Below, in pieces: positions 8,816 through 20,744 of a DNA stretch of 64,000 bases. Origin of the DNA: Pseudomonas sp. MM223 (GTDB lineage Bacteria; Pseudomonadota; Gammaproteobacteria; Pseudomonadales; Pseudomonadaceae); NCBI GenBank assembly GCA_947090765.1, contig OX352322.1, positions 1,073,501 through 1,137,500 of the forward strand, given 5' to 3'. The notes beneath the pieces were generated by a model. That model did not search any database and was not told the DNA's origin. It saw nothing but the letters and a program-made list of their open reading frames with translations. The translations under genes were made by a program, and so were the position numbers. The stretch's first letter is position 1; every line of letters begins with the position of its first letter.

Positions 8816-10903
8816 TTAGCGCACCACGCTGGCCTGAATGGCTGTCAGGGCAATGGTATGCACGATATCGTCAACCTGAGCCCCGCGTGGCAAGTCGTTC
8901 ACCGGCTTGCGCAACCCCTGCAGCATCGGCCCCAGGCTGACCCCGTCGGCACTGCGTTGCACCGCTTTGTGCGTGGTGTTGCCGGTATTCAGGTCAGGGA
9001 ACACGAACACCGTGGCACGCCCGGCCACCGGGCTATCCGGTGCCAGGTCCCGTGCAATCGCCGGGTTGGCCGCCGCGTCATACTGCAGCGGCCCATCAAT
9101 CAGCAGCCCCTGCACTGCACCTTGTGCCAGGCGTGTCGCTTCGCGCACTTTCCCGACTTCTTCGTCACTCGCCGAATCGCTTGAATAACTGATCATCGCC
9201 ACCCGTGGCGCGATGCCGAAGGCCTGCGCCGATTCAGCGCTCTGTCGGGCAATCTCGGCCAGTTCAGTAGCGCTCGGGTGGGGGTTCATCACGCAGTCGC
9301 CGTACACCAGCACTTGCTCGGGGAACAGCATGAAGAACACCGACGACACCAGACTGGAGCCCGGCGCGGTCTTGATCAGTTGCAGGGCCGGGCGGATGGT
9401 GTTGGCGGTGGAGTGCACCAGGCCCGATACCAGGCCGTCCACTTCGTCCAGGGCCAGCATCATGGTGCCGATCACCACCGGGTCTTCCAGTTGCTGCTCA
9501 GCCATCGGTGCGTTGAGGTTCTTGCTTTTGCGCAGCGCGACCATCGGTTCTACGTAGCGCCCGCGAATCAGCTCGGGGTCGAGGATTTCCAGGCCAGGCG
9601 GCAAGGTAATGCCTTGGGCGCGGGCCACGGCCTCGACATCTTCGGGCTTGGCCAGCAGTACGCAGCGGGCGATGCCCCGCGCCTGGCAGATGGCAGCGGC
9701 TTGCACCAGCAGCGGCTCGGCACCTTCTGGCAGGACAATGCGCTTGTCGGCCTGCTGCGCCCGCTGGATCAACTGATAGCGGAACACCGCTGGCGACAGG
9801 CGCAGTTCGCGCGGGGTGCCGCAGCGTTGGTGCAGCCAGGCCGCGTCGAGGTGGCTGGCGACGAAGTCGGTGATGAACTCGGCACGCTCGCGGTCGTCGA
9901 CCGGGATTTCGCGGTTCAGCGAATTGAGCTGGTTGGCGGTGTCGTACGAGCCGGTGCTGACCGACAGAATCGGCAGGCCGGCCTGCAGCGCGCCGCGGCA
10001 CAGGCCGAGGATGCGCGCGTCGGGCTTGCTGTCGCTGGTCAGCAGCAGCCCGGCCAGCGGTACGCCATTGATTGCCGCCAGGCTGACGGCAAGGATGATG
10101 TCGTCGCGATCGCCCGGGGTAACCACCAGGGTACCCGACGTCAGCAGCGGCACCGTATTGGCCACGGTGCGTGCACAGATGATGATCTTGCTCATGCGCC
10201 GCTGCTCGTAGTCGCCGGCGTTAAGCACTTGGGCGCCGAGCAGCTCGGCCACGTCGCGGGTGCGGGGGGCGTTCAATTCGGGCTGGTAGGGGATGCAGCC
10301 GAGCAGGCGGAAGTCGTTGCCGCGCAGCAAGGGCGAGTGCTCGCGCAGACGGGTGGCGAAGTCCGCCATGCTTTCGTCGGTGCGCACCTTGTTGAGGATC
10401 ACCCCGAGCACTTTCGGGTCGCGTGGGCCGCCGAACAACTGGGCTTGCAGCTCGACCCGGCCGGACAATTCGCTGAGCACTTCGTTTTCCGGGGCCGACA
10501 CCAGGATCACTTCGGCATCCAGGCTCTTGGCCAAGTGCAGGTTGACCCGCGCCGCATAGCTGGCGTGGCGGGTGGGCACCATGCCTTCGACCACCACCAC
10601 GTCATTGCCGATGCAGGCTTGCTGGTAGAGGCGGATGATTTCTTCGAGCAACTCGTCCAGCTGGCCGTCGCCGAGCATACGCTCGACCTGGGCCAGGCTC
10701 AGGGGTACCGGAGGGTTGATACCGTGGGTGCGGGCCACCAGTTCGGTAGAACGCTCAGGGCCGGTGTCACCCGGGTGGGGCTGGGCGATCGGCTTGAAGA
10801 AACCGACCTTCAGGCCCGCGCGCTCCAGGGTGCGCACCAGGCCCAGGCTGATGGAGGTCAGGCCGACACCGAAGTCGGTCGGCGCAATGAAAAATGTCTG
10901 CAT
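8816..10903 (-). CDS. pta: Phosphate acetyltransferase
   Basis: From the ATG at 10903 this is a 695-residue long-form Pta. It has an N-terminal P-loop-like BioD/DRTGG domain (MQTFFIAPTDFGVGLTSISLG) and a C-terminal PTA_PTB catalytic domain starting near 370 (VLPEGAEPLLVQAA, SGLVHSTANTIRPALQ, FPDLNTGNTTHKAVQR). It interconverts acetyl-CoA and acetyl phosphate in the cytoplasm. An upstream in-frame start would add 36 residues of unlikely sequence. No ackA is adjacent within the window. The gene is convergent with the OmpA-like gene. Confidence 0.95.
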   Translation of the reverse strand: MQTFFIAPTDFGVGLTSISLGLVRTLERAGLKVGFFKPIAQPHPGDTGPERSTELVARTHGINPPVPLSLAQVERMLGDGQLDELLEEIIRLYQQACIGNDVVVVEGMVPTRHASYAARVNLHLAKSLDAEVILVSAPENEVLSELSGRVELQAQLFGGPRDPKVLGVILNKVRTDESMADFATRLREHSPLLRGNDFRLLGCIPYQPELNAPRTRDVAELLGAQVLNAGDYEQRRMSKIIICARTVANTVPLLTSGTLVVTPGDRDDIILAVSLAAINGVPLAGLLLTSDSKPDARILGLCRGALQAGLPILSVSTGSYDTANQLNSLNREIPVDDRERAEFITDFVASHLDAAWLHQRCGTPRELRLSPAVFRYQLIQRAQQADKRIVLPEGAEPLLVQAAAICQARGIARCVLLAKPEDVEAVARAQGITLPPGLEILDPELIRGRYVEPMVALRKSKNLNAPMAEQQLEDPVVIGTMMLALDEVDGLVSGLVHSTANTIRPALQLIKTAPGSSLVSSVFFMLFPEQVLVYGDCVMNPHPSATELAEIARQSAESAQAFGIAPRVAMISYSSDSASDEEVGKVREATRLAQGAVQGLLIDGPLQYDAAANPAIARDLAPDSPVAGRATVFVFPDLNTGNTTHKAVQRSADGVSLGPMLQGLRKPVNDLPRGAQVDDIVHTIALTAIQASVVR

Positions 10904-10934
10904 GCGTGCTTCTCGAAATAAGCGGTGCAAGAAT

Positions 10935-11237
10935 TTAGCGGCCAAGGGTAGCGCTATCGGCCCCTTGTGCGCACCAGCCGCAAGCAAAAGGCTGGCCGAT
11001 GCGCTGCGCACGTTGTGCCGGGTCCAGCACCCAGGGCCGTGACTGCCATGGCGGTTGGTGGCGCAGGTGCTGGGTATGGCCGCAGGACAGTTCGGCCACC
11101 CAGTGGCCTTCTTCGTCCTGGTGAAAGCCGGTGATCCGACTGATGGGCCGTTGCTTGTCCGCAGTGCGTTCGCAATCGGGCGATGGCTTGGTTACACTTG
11201 TCCGCTCTACATACTTTTGCAAAAGGTCTTGCCCCAT
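10935..11237 (-). CDS. DUF3565 small protein
   Basis: From the ATG at 11237 the product has 100 residues. The core (RISRITGFHQDEEGHW-type text, LSCGHTQHLRHQPPW, FACGWCAQ) carries Cys and His pairs in CGHxQHxRH and CxxC, suggesting a small metal site. Function is unknown. Its start codon overlaps, on the opposite strand, the start codon of slyD, so the true start may be elsewhere. A further in-frame ATG at 11267 would lie inside slyD. Confidence 0.75.
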   Translation of the reverse strand: MGQDLLQKYVERTSVTKPSPDCERTADKQRPISRITGFHQDEEGHWVAELSCGHTQHLRHQPPWQSRPWVLDPAQRAQRIGQPFACGWCAQGADSATLGR

Positions 11238-11721
11238 GCTGATCGCCGCCAACAAGGCTGTCTCCATCGACTATACCCTGACCAACGACGCCGGGGAGAC
11301 CATCGACAGCTCCGCCGGTGGCGCGCCGCTGGTCTACCTGCACGGTGCCGGCAACATCATCCCGGGCCTGGAAAAAGCCCTGGAAGGCAAACAGGCCGGT
11401 GACGAGCTGAACGTTACCATCGAGCCGGAAGACGCCTACGGCGAATACCTGGCCGAGCTGGTCAGCACCCTGAACCGCAGCCTGTTCGAAGGCGTCGACG
11501 AGCTGGAAGTGGGCATGCAGTTCCACGCTTCTGCACCGGACGGCCAGATGCAGATCGTCACCATCCGCGACCTCGACGGCGACGACGTCACCGTTGATGG
11601 CAACCACCCGCTGGCCGGCCAGCGCCTGACCTTCCAGGTCAAGGTTGTTGATGTGCGTGATGCCAGCGAAGAAGAAATCGCTCACCGCCACATCCACGGT
11701 GAAGGTGGCCATCACCACTGA
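11236..11721 (+). CDS. slyD: FKBP-type peptidyl-prolyl isomerase SlyD
   Basis: This 161-residue protein has the SlyD layout: an FKBP half (LIAANKAVSIDYTLTNDAGE, LVYLHGAGNIIPGLEKAL), the inserted-flap chaperone domain (about 66-130), and a His-rich tail (HRHIHGEGGHHH) that binds metals such as nickel. It acts as a cytosolic prolyl isomerase and folding helper. AAGG at 11223-11226 precedes the ATG. Confidence 0.93.
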   Translation: MLIAANKAVSIDYTLTNDAGETIDSSAGGAPLVYLHGAGNIIPGLEKALEGKQAGDELNVTIEPEDAYGEYLAELVSTLNRSLFEGVDELEVGMQFHASAPDGQMQIVTIRDLDGDDVTVDGNHPLAGQRLTFQVKVVDVRDASEEEIAHRHIHGEGGHHH

Positions 11722-11865
11722 TTTTCTGCGCTAAGCTCAGAAGGTCGCCAGGCGCTCGGGCAAGCCGATTTGCCTTCCTACGGGAGGTGGACGGTTTGGA
11801 CGAGCGCCTTTTTAGTGGGCGCAATTCGCCCCGCGGCAACCGGGAACCTGAGAGGGGATTTCATC

Positions 11866-12348
11866 ATGAGTGCATTTCACGACCTGAAACTGGACGCGCT
11901 TAACGGCGGGGAACTGCCCCTCGCACCGTTCAAGGGCCAAGTGGTGCTGGTGGTCAACGTTGCCTCCAAATGTGGCCTAACGCCGCAATACAAGGCCCTG
12001 GAAAACCTCTACCAGGTTTACAAGGACAAGGGTTTCAACGTGCTTGGCCTGCCGTGCAACCAGTTTGCCGGCCAGGAACCGGGCAGCGAAAAGGAAATCC
12101 AGGACTTCTGCAGCCTTAACTACGGGGTGAGCTTCCCGCTGGGGGGCAAGCTGGAAGTCAACGGGCCGCAGCGTCATTCGCTGTACCGCCTGCTGGCGGG
12201 CGAGGGGGCCGAGTTTCCTGGTGACATCACCTGGAACTTCGAGAAGTTCCTGGTGGGCAAGGACGGGCGGGTGTTGGCGCGTTTTTCGCCGCGCACGGCG
12301 CCGGATGACCCTGCGGTGGTGCAGGCTATAGAAAAAGCACTGGCCTGA
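11866..12348 (+). CDS. Glutathione peroxidase (Cys type)
   Basis: The product has 160 residues from the ATG at 11866 (AGAGGGG upstream). It carries the peroxidase motifs NVASKCGLTPQY with catalytic Cys36 (not selenocysteine), LGLPCNQFAGQEPG with the Gln, and ITWNFEKFLV with the Trp of the catalytic triad. Bacterial members of this BtuE-like group reduce hydroperoxides, often with thioredoxin rather than glutathione. An in-frame start at 11770 would lie upstream of the ribosome site and is rejected. Confidence 0.92.
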   Translation: MSAFHDLKLDALNGGELPLAPFKGQVVLVVNVASKCGLTPQYKALENLYQVYKDKGFNVLGLPCNQFAGQEPGSEKEIQDFCSLNYGVSFPLGGKLEVNGPQRHSLYRLLAGEGAEFPGDITWNFEKFLVGKDGRVLARFSPRTAPDDPAVVQAIEKALA

Positions 12349-12364
12349 AGGTTTACGCGGTCTT

Positions 12365-12478
12365 TGTAGGAGCGGCCTTGTGCCGCGAATGGGCCGCAAC
12401 GCGGCCCCTCGATGGCTGCGCTCACACCGAGATCCGGGGCCGCTATGCGGCCCATTCGCGGCAAAGGCCTCTCCTACA
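12365..12478. repeat. Paired REP element
   Basis: Inverted REP pair: the left unit starts TGTAGGAGCGGCCTTGTGCC and the right unit ends CCTCTCCTACA. The right arm overlaps the last bases of the convergent glycosyltransferase gene, whose TAG stop falls inside the repeat. Confidence 0.88.
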
Positions 12479-13664
12479 CTGATCGCGTAGGGCCCAAGCT
12501 CGAAGCGGGTGTGGCAGCAGCCTGATTCCGGGCTGCATGCAGATACCCCTCAAACTGCTCGACAATCGCCGCCCAACCCTGACGGCTGGCATGCTGCCGC
12601 GCATTCAGGCGTACCCGGCGCAACGTTTCCTCTTCCTCCAGCAGCCAGCAAGCCGCATCGACAAACGCTGCCTGGTCCCCTGGCATGGCCAGCGCGCCGC
12701 TGTGGCCATGGCGTATGTGCTGCGCTGCGGCCGCCTCGTCATAAGCAACCACTGCCAACCCTGAAGCCATGGCTTCGAGCACCACATTGCCAAAGGTTTC
12801 GGTCAGGCTCGGGAACAGGAACAGGTCACCGCTGGCGTAGTGCTCGGCCAGCACCTCGCCGCGCTGGGCGCCGCAGAACATGGCATCCGGTATCTGCTGT
12901 TGGAGGGCGGCGCGCTGTGGCCCGTCACCCACCAGAATCAGACGCAAGCGCTTCTGTGGATAAGCCTTCTGCAATGCCTCAAGGCATGGCCGCAGCAAGC
13001 CAAGGTTCTTTTCCACCGCCAGCCGGCCGACATGCAGCACGGCGATATCGTCCGGGCCCAGCCCCCAGCTTTCGCGCAGCGCCTGGCTGCGCCGTGCCGG
13101 GTTGAACAGGCAGGCATCGACACCGCGGGCGAGCAGTTCCAGGCGCTCGAAACCACGGCGTTCAAGCTCAAGTCGCTGGCTGACACTGGGCACCAAGGTG
13201 ACGGCCGTGCGCCGATGGAACCAACGCAGGTAGTGGGTGAGCAGGCGTGCCAGCAGGCCCAAGCCGTACTGGCCGGAATACTGCGGGAAGTTGGTGTGGA
13301 AACCGCTGACCACCGCGATTCCCAGGCGCCTGGCCGCGCGCAGTGCGCTGAGCCCCAGCGGCCCTTCGGTGGCGATGTACAGCACATCCGGGCGCTGCCG
13401 CCGCCAGCGGCGCAACAACGAGTGCATCGACACCTCGCCCCACTGCAAACCGGGGTAGCCAGGCAGCGCCCAGCCACGGCAAAGCATCAGGTGCGGGTCG
13501 TTGTGCACAGGCGCTTCGCCGGCCTGGCGCGGGCGTACAACCTCGATCTCATGGCCACGCTGACGCAGCCCTTCGCCAAGGCGGCCAAGGGTGTTGGCCA
13601 CGCCGTTGATCTCGGGTGGGAAGGTTTCGCTGACCAGGGTAATGCGCAGGGCGGGTGTATTCAT
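12474..13664 (-). CDS. Glycosyltransferase family 4 (GT-B fold)
   Basis: From the ATG at 13664 the product has 396 residues. The N-terminus (LRITLVSETFPPEINGVANT) is typical of GT4 mannosyltransferase-like enzymes. The C-terminal GT-B domain shows VLHVGRLAVEKNLGLL, LVGDGPQRAAL and the donor-binding FPSLTETFGNVVLEAMASGLAVV. It probably transfers a sugar from a nucleotide sugar to a lipid or glycan acceptor; donor and acceptor are unknown. The final residues read into a REP element, so the tail may be strain-specific. An upstream ATG at 13697 is possible. Confidence 0.88.
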   Translation of the reverse strand: MNTPALRITLVSETFPPEINGVANTLGRLGEGLRQRGHEIEVVRPRQAGEAPVHNDPHLMLCRGWALPGYPGLQWGEVSMHSLLRRWRRQRPDVLYIATEGPLGLSALRAARRLGIAVVSGFHTNFPQYSGQYGLGLLARLLTHYLRWFHRRTAVTLVPSVSQRLELERRGFERLELLARGVDACLFNPARRSQALRESWGLGPDDIAVLHVGRLAVEKNLGLLRPCLEALQKAYPQKRLRLILVGDGPQRAALQQQIPDAMFCGAQRGEVLAEHYASGDLFLFPSLTETFGNVVLEAMASGLAVVAYDEAAAAQHIRHGHSGALAMPGDQAAFVDAACWLLEEEETLRRVRLNARQHASRQGWAAIVEQFEGYLHAARNQAAATPASSLGPTRSV

Positions 13665-13842
13665 GACAAAAAGTTTCCGCCTACTGGGTTGCGCCAATGT
13701 GACTGCAATATGACAGGCAAATGACGCCTGACTGCTGACGCTTTAGCCTTTATGAATATTTCGTTGCGCGGTGCTCAAGAAGGTGCAACCGGCAGCCGAT
13801 GAAGATGCATTCGACTAGGTGATGCGCTCCAGGAGTGCGGTG

Positions 13843-15159
13843 ATGTTCAACAGCAAGCTCAAGCAAGAAATCCGGCAACTGCGCGAAGACCTGATGTCCG
13901 TGGAACAGGTCAAGAGTAGCCTCGACAGCGAGATGCTGGTACTTCAGCTCGACCCACAGGGACGGATCGAGATGGTCAACGGTAATTTCGAGAGTGAAAT
14001 GCTCTACCGTTCCGAACAATTGCTTGGACGCAGCATCGAGGACATCGTCCCTGCCCATGTCAAATCGCTGGATTTCTACCAACGCATGAAAAGCGCGATC
14101 GGCCGTGGCGAGCACCTGAACGGCGCTTTCCGCCTGTTGCGTGGTAACGGCCAGGAAGCCTGGCTGCGGTCGATCCTGCAGCCGGTCAAGAACAGCGAAG
14201 GGCGTATCAAGTACTTCACGCTGCACTCCAGCGACCTGACCCGCACCATCGAGACGTCTCGCGAGCACGAAAGCCTGATCAAGGCGCTTATGCGCTCTAC
14301 TGCGGTCATCGAGTTTGCCCTCGACGGCACTATCCTCACGGCCAATGATCGCTTCCTGGCCTGTGTTGGTTACCGCCTGGAGCAGATCCTCGGCAAGCAT
14401 CACCGTATGTTCTGCGAGCCGGAAGAGGCCAACTCGGCCGGCTACCAGGCGTTCTGGGAAAAACTACGCCGTGGCGAGTATGTTGCCGAGCGCTTCAAGC
14501 GCATCGATGCCCATGGCCGGGTGATCTGGCTGGAGGCTTCGTACAACCCGCTTTTCGACGCCCACGACGTACTCTACAAAGTGGTCAAGTTTGCCACCGT
14601 GATTACCGACCAGGTCAATCAGGAGCAGGCGGTGGCCGAGGCAGCCGATGTTGCCTACAACACCTCGCTGGGGACGGATGTCAGCGCCCAGAAGGCCACC
14701 GATGTGGTCACCCAGACCGTCACTGTGATGCGCGGCCTTGAGGCCTCGATGCAGGAGGCGGCCGAGCGCATCCAGGCGTTGGATACTCAGTCGCGGGTAA
14801 TCGGCTCGATCATCAAGACTATCAGCGACATTGCCGGGCAGACCAACCTGCTGGCGCTCAACGCCGCCATTGAAGCTGCGCGTGCAGGCGAGCAGGGCCG
14901 GGGTTTTGCTGTGGTTGCCGACGAAGTGCGCCAACTGGCTTCGCGCACCAGCACCGCCACCGAGGAAATTGCCCGGGTAGTGAAGCAGAACGAGCAACTG
15001 GCGCAGGCGGCGGTGGAGATCATCGACACCAGCAAGCGCCAGGCAGAGCAGGGGCTGGCGCTGGCCGACGAGACGGGCAACGTGATTGTCGAGATCCAGG
15101 ACGGGGCGAAGCGGGTGGTGGATGTGGTGGGGCAGTTTTCCAGCCGGTTGGGGCAGTAG
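13843..15159 (+). CDS. Soluble PAS-PAS methyl-accepting chemoreceptor (BdlA-like)
   Basis: This 438-residue protein has no transmembrane segment. Two PAS domains (about 25-140 and 150-265) precede a short MCP signalling hairpin whose tip reads [20 protein letters not shown]. This matches the layout of P. aeruginosa BdlA, a cytoplasmic receptor-like protein linked to biofilm dispersal, and of related aerotaxis proteins. AGGAG at 13831-13835 sets the ATG at 13843. It is divergent from the glycosyltransferase. The bound ligand (haem, FAD or none) is not evident. Confidence 0.85.
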   Translation: MFNSKLKQEIRQLREDLMSVEQVKSSLDSEMLVLQLDPQGRIEMVNGNFESEMLYRSEQLLGRSIEDIVPAHVKSLDFYQRMKSAIGRGEHLNGAFRLLRGNGQEAWLRSILQPVKNSEGRIKYFTLHSSDLTRTIETSREHESLIKALMRSTAVIEFALDGTILTANDRFLACVGYRLEQILGKHHRMFCEPEEANSAGYQAFWEKLRRGEYVAERFKRIDAHGRVIWLEASYNPLFDAHDVLYKVVKFATVITDQVNQEQAVAEAADVAYNTSLGTDVSAQKATDVVTQTVTVMRGLEASMQEAAERIQALDTQSRVIGSIIKTISDIAGQTNLLALNAAIEAARAGEQGRGFAVVADEVRQLASRTSTATEEIARVVKQNEQLAQAAVEIIDTSKRQAEQGLALADETGNVIVEIQDGAKRVVDVVGQFSSRLGQ

Positions 15160-15208
15160 AGCCCCAAGCGATCTGTCTTTCACCATCTCTCAGGCTGCCG
15201 CCTCACCG

Positions 15209-15301
15209 TGTAGGAGCAGCCTTGTGCTGCGAAGAGGCCGGCAAGGCTAAAGATTATCTTCGGCTGCAATGGCCTCTTCGCAGCACAAGGCTGCTCCTAC
15301 A
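15209..15301. repeat. Paired REP element
   Basis: Inverted pair with arms starting TGTAGGAGCAGCCTTGTGCT and ending AAGGCTGCTCCTACA. It is very close in sequence to the pair at 921-1016, 14 kb away, including the central AAAGAxTATCTT. It lies between convergent genes. Confidence 0.9.
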
Positions 15302-15323
15302 GGGATCGCGTATAGCCCGAAGG

Positions 15324-16052
15324 TCAGTTACGCTCTCGCACCCAGAACAACGTAGCCCCCGCCACCGCTGCTGGCATCATCAGCACGTTCACGCCGGGGA
15401 TCATCAACGCCAGGTAGGTGATGCCGCCAAAGCCCAGCGACTGCCAACGCTTGCTGCGCAGCCAGGCGAGCATGTCCTGCCAGCTCATCTTGTTGTTGTC
15501 CGCCGGGTAGTCGATGTACTGGATGGCCATCATCCATACCCCGAACATCAGCCACAGTGGCGCGGCGACGACGTTGACCACTGGGATCAGCGACAGGATG
15601 AACAAGCCGATGGCCCGTGGCAGGAAGTAGCCCAGTTTGCGCATTTCGCGGCTGAAGGTGCGTGGCACCATGGCCACCAGCTCACCCCAGCTGAACGCCG
15701 GGAAGGTGTCTTCGCCACGCACAACCACTTCGACCTTTTCCGCCAGGAAGCCATTGAACGGCGCGGCAATGATGTTGGCCACCAAGGTGAAGGTGAAGAA
15801 CACCATCAGCACCAACAAGGCAACAAACAGTGGCCAGAGTATGTAGCTGAGGAAGCTCAGCCAGTCTGGCAGCGTCGGCATCAGGGCATCGAGCCACAGG
15901 GCGAACTGGTGGCCGGCGAAGTAGACCATGCCACCGAACAGCAGCAGGTTGACCGCCAGCGGCAGCAGCACGAACAACCGCAGGTTGGGGCTCAGCACCA
16001 GTTTCAGGCCTTCGCGCAGGTACTGGGGGCCGGAGAGGACAGGGGCTTGCAT
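15324..16052 (-). CDS. cysZ: CysZ-type sulfate permease (EI24 domain)
   Basis: This 242-residue membrane protein has several strongly hydrophobic segments (for example [22 protein letters not shown], given in part, and [17 protein letters not shown]) and the conserved [16 protein letters not shown] motif of the CysZ/EI24 family. CysZ imports sulfate for cysteine synthesis. It is divergent from trxB, which supplies reductant to sulfur assimilation; joint control is possible but not shown. Confidence 0.9.
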   Translation of the reverse strand: MQAPVLSGPQYLREGLKLVLSPNLRLFVLLPLAVNLLLFGGMVYFAGHQFALWLDALMPTLPDWLSFLSYILWPLFVALLVLMVFFTFTLVANIIAAPFNGFLAEKVEVVVRGEDTFPAFSWGELVAMVPRTFSREMRKLGYFLPRAIGLFILSLIPVVNVVAAPLWLMFGVWMMAIQYIDYPADNNKMSWQDMLAWLRSKRWQSLGFGGITYLALMIPGVNVLMMPAAVAGATLFWVRERN

Positions 16053-17346
<1,294 letters not shown>

Positions 17347-17364
17347 TCAGATAGTGCCCCCAAT

Positions 17365-17395
17365 AAAAAACCGGCCGTAAGGCCGGTTTTTTATT
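17365..17395. terminator. Bidirectional Rho-independent terminator
   Basis: The stem CCGGCC-GTAA-GGCCGG (17371-17386) is flanked by an A run on the left and a T run on the right, so it can end trxB on the plus strand and nadC on the minus strand. Confidence 0.92.
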
Positions 17396-17408
17396 GCCTG
17401 CGGTCAGC

Positions 17409-18272
<864 letters not shown>

Positions 18273-18499
18273 CTAGATGCCGGCGATTATAGGGCAGGGG
18301 GCCGATGTGTACAGCCGCCCCGGCCATGACCTTTGGTCGGTCTTTGTGAGCAATGAACGCAATCGAGGGTCATTAACCCGACCATGAATCGGCGCTGGCA
18401 GCTGTGCGGTTTTTTATCGATAATGGCGACCAGTATTTGGCGTCATAGCTTTGACGATTTTCAGCCCCTTCGGGCATGACACCCTGCAAGGAGTCCAGG

Positions 18500-20656
18500 A
18501 TGCAAAAAGAAGGCAAGGTGGTGCCCTTGGCGGCAGCCATCGACCGAGGGGGGCGTACGCCTCTTCCTTGCCTTCCGGTATTGCTCCTGCAGGTGCGCGA
18601 CAAGGCTGCCTTGCAATTGCGTCAGGGTTTGCAGGCGTTGTTCGACAATGCCGACGACACCCTGTTCGAGATGGCCGACAAGGCCGTTGATCGGTGCGAC
18701 CAGAACCTGTACTTCGAGGCCATGCGCGACCTGCGCCTGAAGCGCAAAAGCATCGAGCGGGGCTTTCTCGATACCTTCTACGACACCTACGCCCGCATCG
18801 GCCAGGTCGACCTGCTGGCGCATCTGGCCGACCCGAGCACGCTGCGCAGCAAGGTGCAACCAGAGCGGGCCGCGGCCCTCGAAAGCATGGTTGCGCGGGT
18901 GCTGTCACGCGATGGCATTGCCCTGCAGCAACTGGGCCTGCGTTTGCAGGCCTTGCTCGACCGCCCCGTGCATGAGCAGTTCAACCCGCTGGGCCCTGCT
19001 GCACTGTGCGGGTACTTCCTTGAGGCGGGCCGTAACCTGGGGGTAGGCCTGAGGGTCAAACTGGTCCTGCTCAAGCTGTTCGAGCGCTATGTCTTGCGTG
19101 ATGCCGATGTCATCTATGCCGAAGCCAACCAGTTGCTGGCCGTCGCCGGTGTGCTGCCCGAGTTGCAACCGGCCCCGCGCCGTCGCGCCGAGGACCGGCG
19201 CATGAGGGCAGGACGAGGGCCGGCGAGCCAGCGCCAGGAGGTGGGTGCGGACGCGGCAGGGCAGGCGTTCTTTGCCTCGTTGCAAACCTTGCTGGCCCCG
19301 GCGCGCGGGCAGTTCGCACCGCGACTGCAGGCGGTGGCTGCCGCCCAGTCGATCAGCACCGCAGACCTGGTCCGCCTGCTTTCGCACTTGCAGCACTACG
19401 TGCCCGCTACCGGAGAGGCTGATGATTTCGAACTTGGCCAGCAGCTTGAACAACTGCTGCTGAGGGTCAGCGTACGCAGTGGCACGCGCCGGCGCATCGC
19501 CGTGGCCGACGAGGACATGATCAACCTGGTCGGCCTGCTGTTCGCCTGTATTCAAGGCGATGACAACCTGCCGGCCAGCCTGCGGGCGTTGATCGCGCGC
19601 CTGCACATCCCGCTACTCAAGGTGGCCCTGCTGGACAAGGGGCTGTTCAGCCGGGCCAGCCACCCTGCACGCCGGCTGCTCAACGAAATGGCGGGTGCAG
19701 CCATTGGCTGGGAGTGTGGCGGCGAAGGCCTGCGCGACAGCCTGCACCTGCGCGTTCAGCGCATAGTCCAGCGCTTGATCAATGATTTTGCAGAAGATAC
19801 TGGCTTGTTTGCCGAACTACTCGATGAGTTCCTGGCGTTCAACCAGGAGGAGCGTCGGCGTAACGAGTTGCTTGAGCAACGCACTCGCGACGCCGAAGAA
19901 GGGCGCGCCCGCGCCCTGCAGGCGCGACAGCAGGTGCAGCGGGTGCTCAACCAACGCCTGCGTGGCCGTGTGTTGCCCCTGGTGGTGGTGCAAATGCTGG
20001 TACAGGCCTGGAGCCAGGTGCTGCTGCTGGCCTGGCTCAAGCAGGGCGAGGCCTCCCAGGCCTGGCGGGATGGCTTGCAGACACTGGACACGCTGTTGGC
20101 CAGCATCACCCCTGGGCATGAGCCGCAAACCCTGTTGCAGCAGGTACCGGGCCTGCTCAAGGCGCTGCGCGATGGGTTGGCCAGCGTGGCCCTGAACTCG
20201 GTGGCAACCCGTGAGTTCTTCCTGCAACTGGAGCAACTGCACCTGCGTGCCTGCGCAGGTGCGGAGCTACCGGTTGGCCATGGCCAGCCCTTGGCCGAAG
20301 TGTTGGTGGACGAAGATATCGTGCTGGCGATTGCCGAAGAACCGTCCTGTGCGCCCTTGCACGTTGCCGATGGCCAGGCAGCGGCATTGCGGCAGGTGCA
20401 GCGCTTGCGCATCGGTACCTGGGTTGAAGTACTTGATGACGACGAACCGCTGCGCTGCAAGCTGGTGGCGCGCATCGACAGCAGCGACAGGCTGGTGTTT
20501 GCCAACCGCACCGGGATGAAGGTGCGAGAGTGGAACGGTGCCGGCCTGGCTCAGGCGCTACACCGAGGCGACGTGCGGGTGCTGGATGACGGGTTGTTGT
20601 TCGAGCGTGCGCTGGAGGCGGTACTCGACGGGCTGCGGCAGCCGCAGGCGCGGTAG
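18500..20656 (+). CDS. DUF1631 family protein
   Basis: This 718-residue protein starts at an ATG preceded by AAGGAG (18488-18493). It is a mostly helical protein of the DUF1631 family, sometimes mislabelled thymidine phosphorylase. The C-terminal part (LRIGTWVEVLDDDEPLRCKLVARIDSSD, quoted in part) resembles a PilZ-like beta barrel, but I do not see the c-di-GMP-binding RxxxR...(D/N)xSxxG pattern clearly. The function is not established. It stands between nadC (divergent) and ampD. Confidence 0.8.
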   Translation: MQKEGKVVPLAAAIDRGGRTPLPCLPVLLLQVRDKAALQLRQGLQALFDNADDTLFEMADKAVDRCDQNLYFEAMRDLRLKRKSIERGFLDTFYDTYARIGQVDLLAHLADPSTLRSKVQPERAAALESMVARVLSRDGIALQQLGLRLQALLDRPVHEQFNPLGPAALCGYFLEAGRNLGVGLRVKLVLLKLFERYVLRDADVIYAEANQLLAVAGVLPELQPAPRRRAEDRRMRAGRGPASQRQEVGADAAGQAFFASLQTLLAPARGQFAPRLQAVAAAQSISTADLVRLLSHLQHYVPATGEADDFELGQQLEQLLLRVSVRSGTRRRIAVADEDMINLVGLLFACIQGDDNLPASLRALIARLHIPLLKVALLDKGLFSRASHPARRLLNEMAGAAIGWECGGEGLRDSLHLRVQRIVQRLINDFAEDTGLFAELLDEFLAFNQEERRRNELLEQRTRDAEEGRARALQARQQVQRVLNQRLRGRVLPLVVVQMLVQAWSQVLLLAWLKQGEASQAWRDGLQTLDTLLASITPGHEPQTLLQQVPGLLKALRDGLASVALNSVATREFFLQLEQLHLRACAGAELPVGHGQPLAEVLVDEDIVLAIAEEPSCAPLHVADGQAAALRQVQRLRIGTWVEVLDDDEPLRCKLVARIDSSDRLVFANRTGMKVREWNGAGLAQALHRGDVRVLDDGLLFERALEAVLDGLRQPQAR

Positions 20657-20744
20657 CTGGCAACATTACAATCATTCACATGCAAACGGTGTTGGCGGCA
20701 GGGCATACTGTGGTTCTGTTCAAGGCGCTTTCAGGATTTGCCCC

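Noticed and set aside
9278..10921. Long open frame (547 codons) antisense to pta
   Set aside because: Composition is atypical and it is fully covered by the conserved pta coding sequence on the other strand.
11866..12348. Selenoprotein glutathione peroxidase
   Set aside because: The catalytic codon is an ordinary Cys codon and no in-frame TGA is present.
18500..20656. Annotation as thymidine phosphorylase
   Set aside because: No phosphorylase motifs are visible; this label is a known misannotation of DUF1631.
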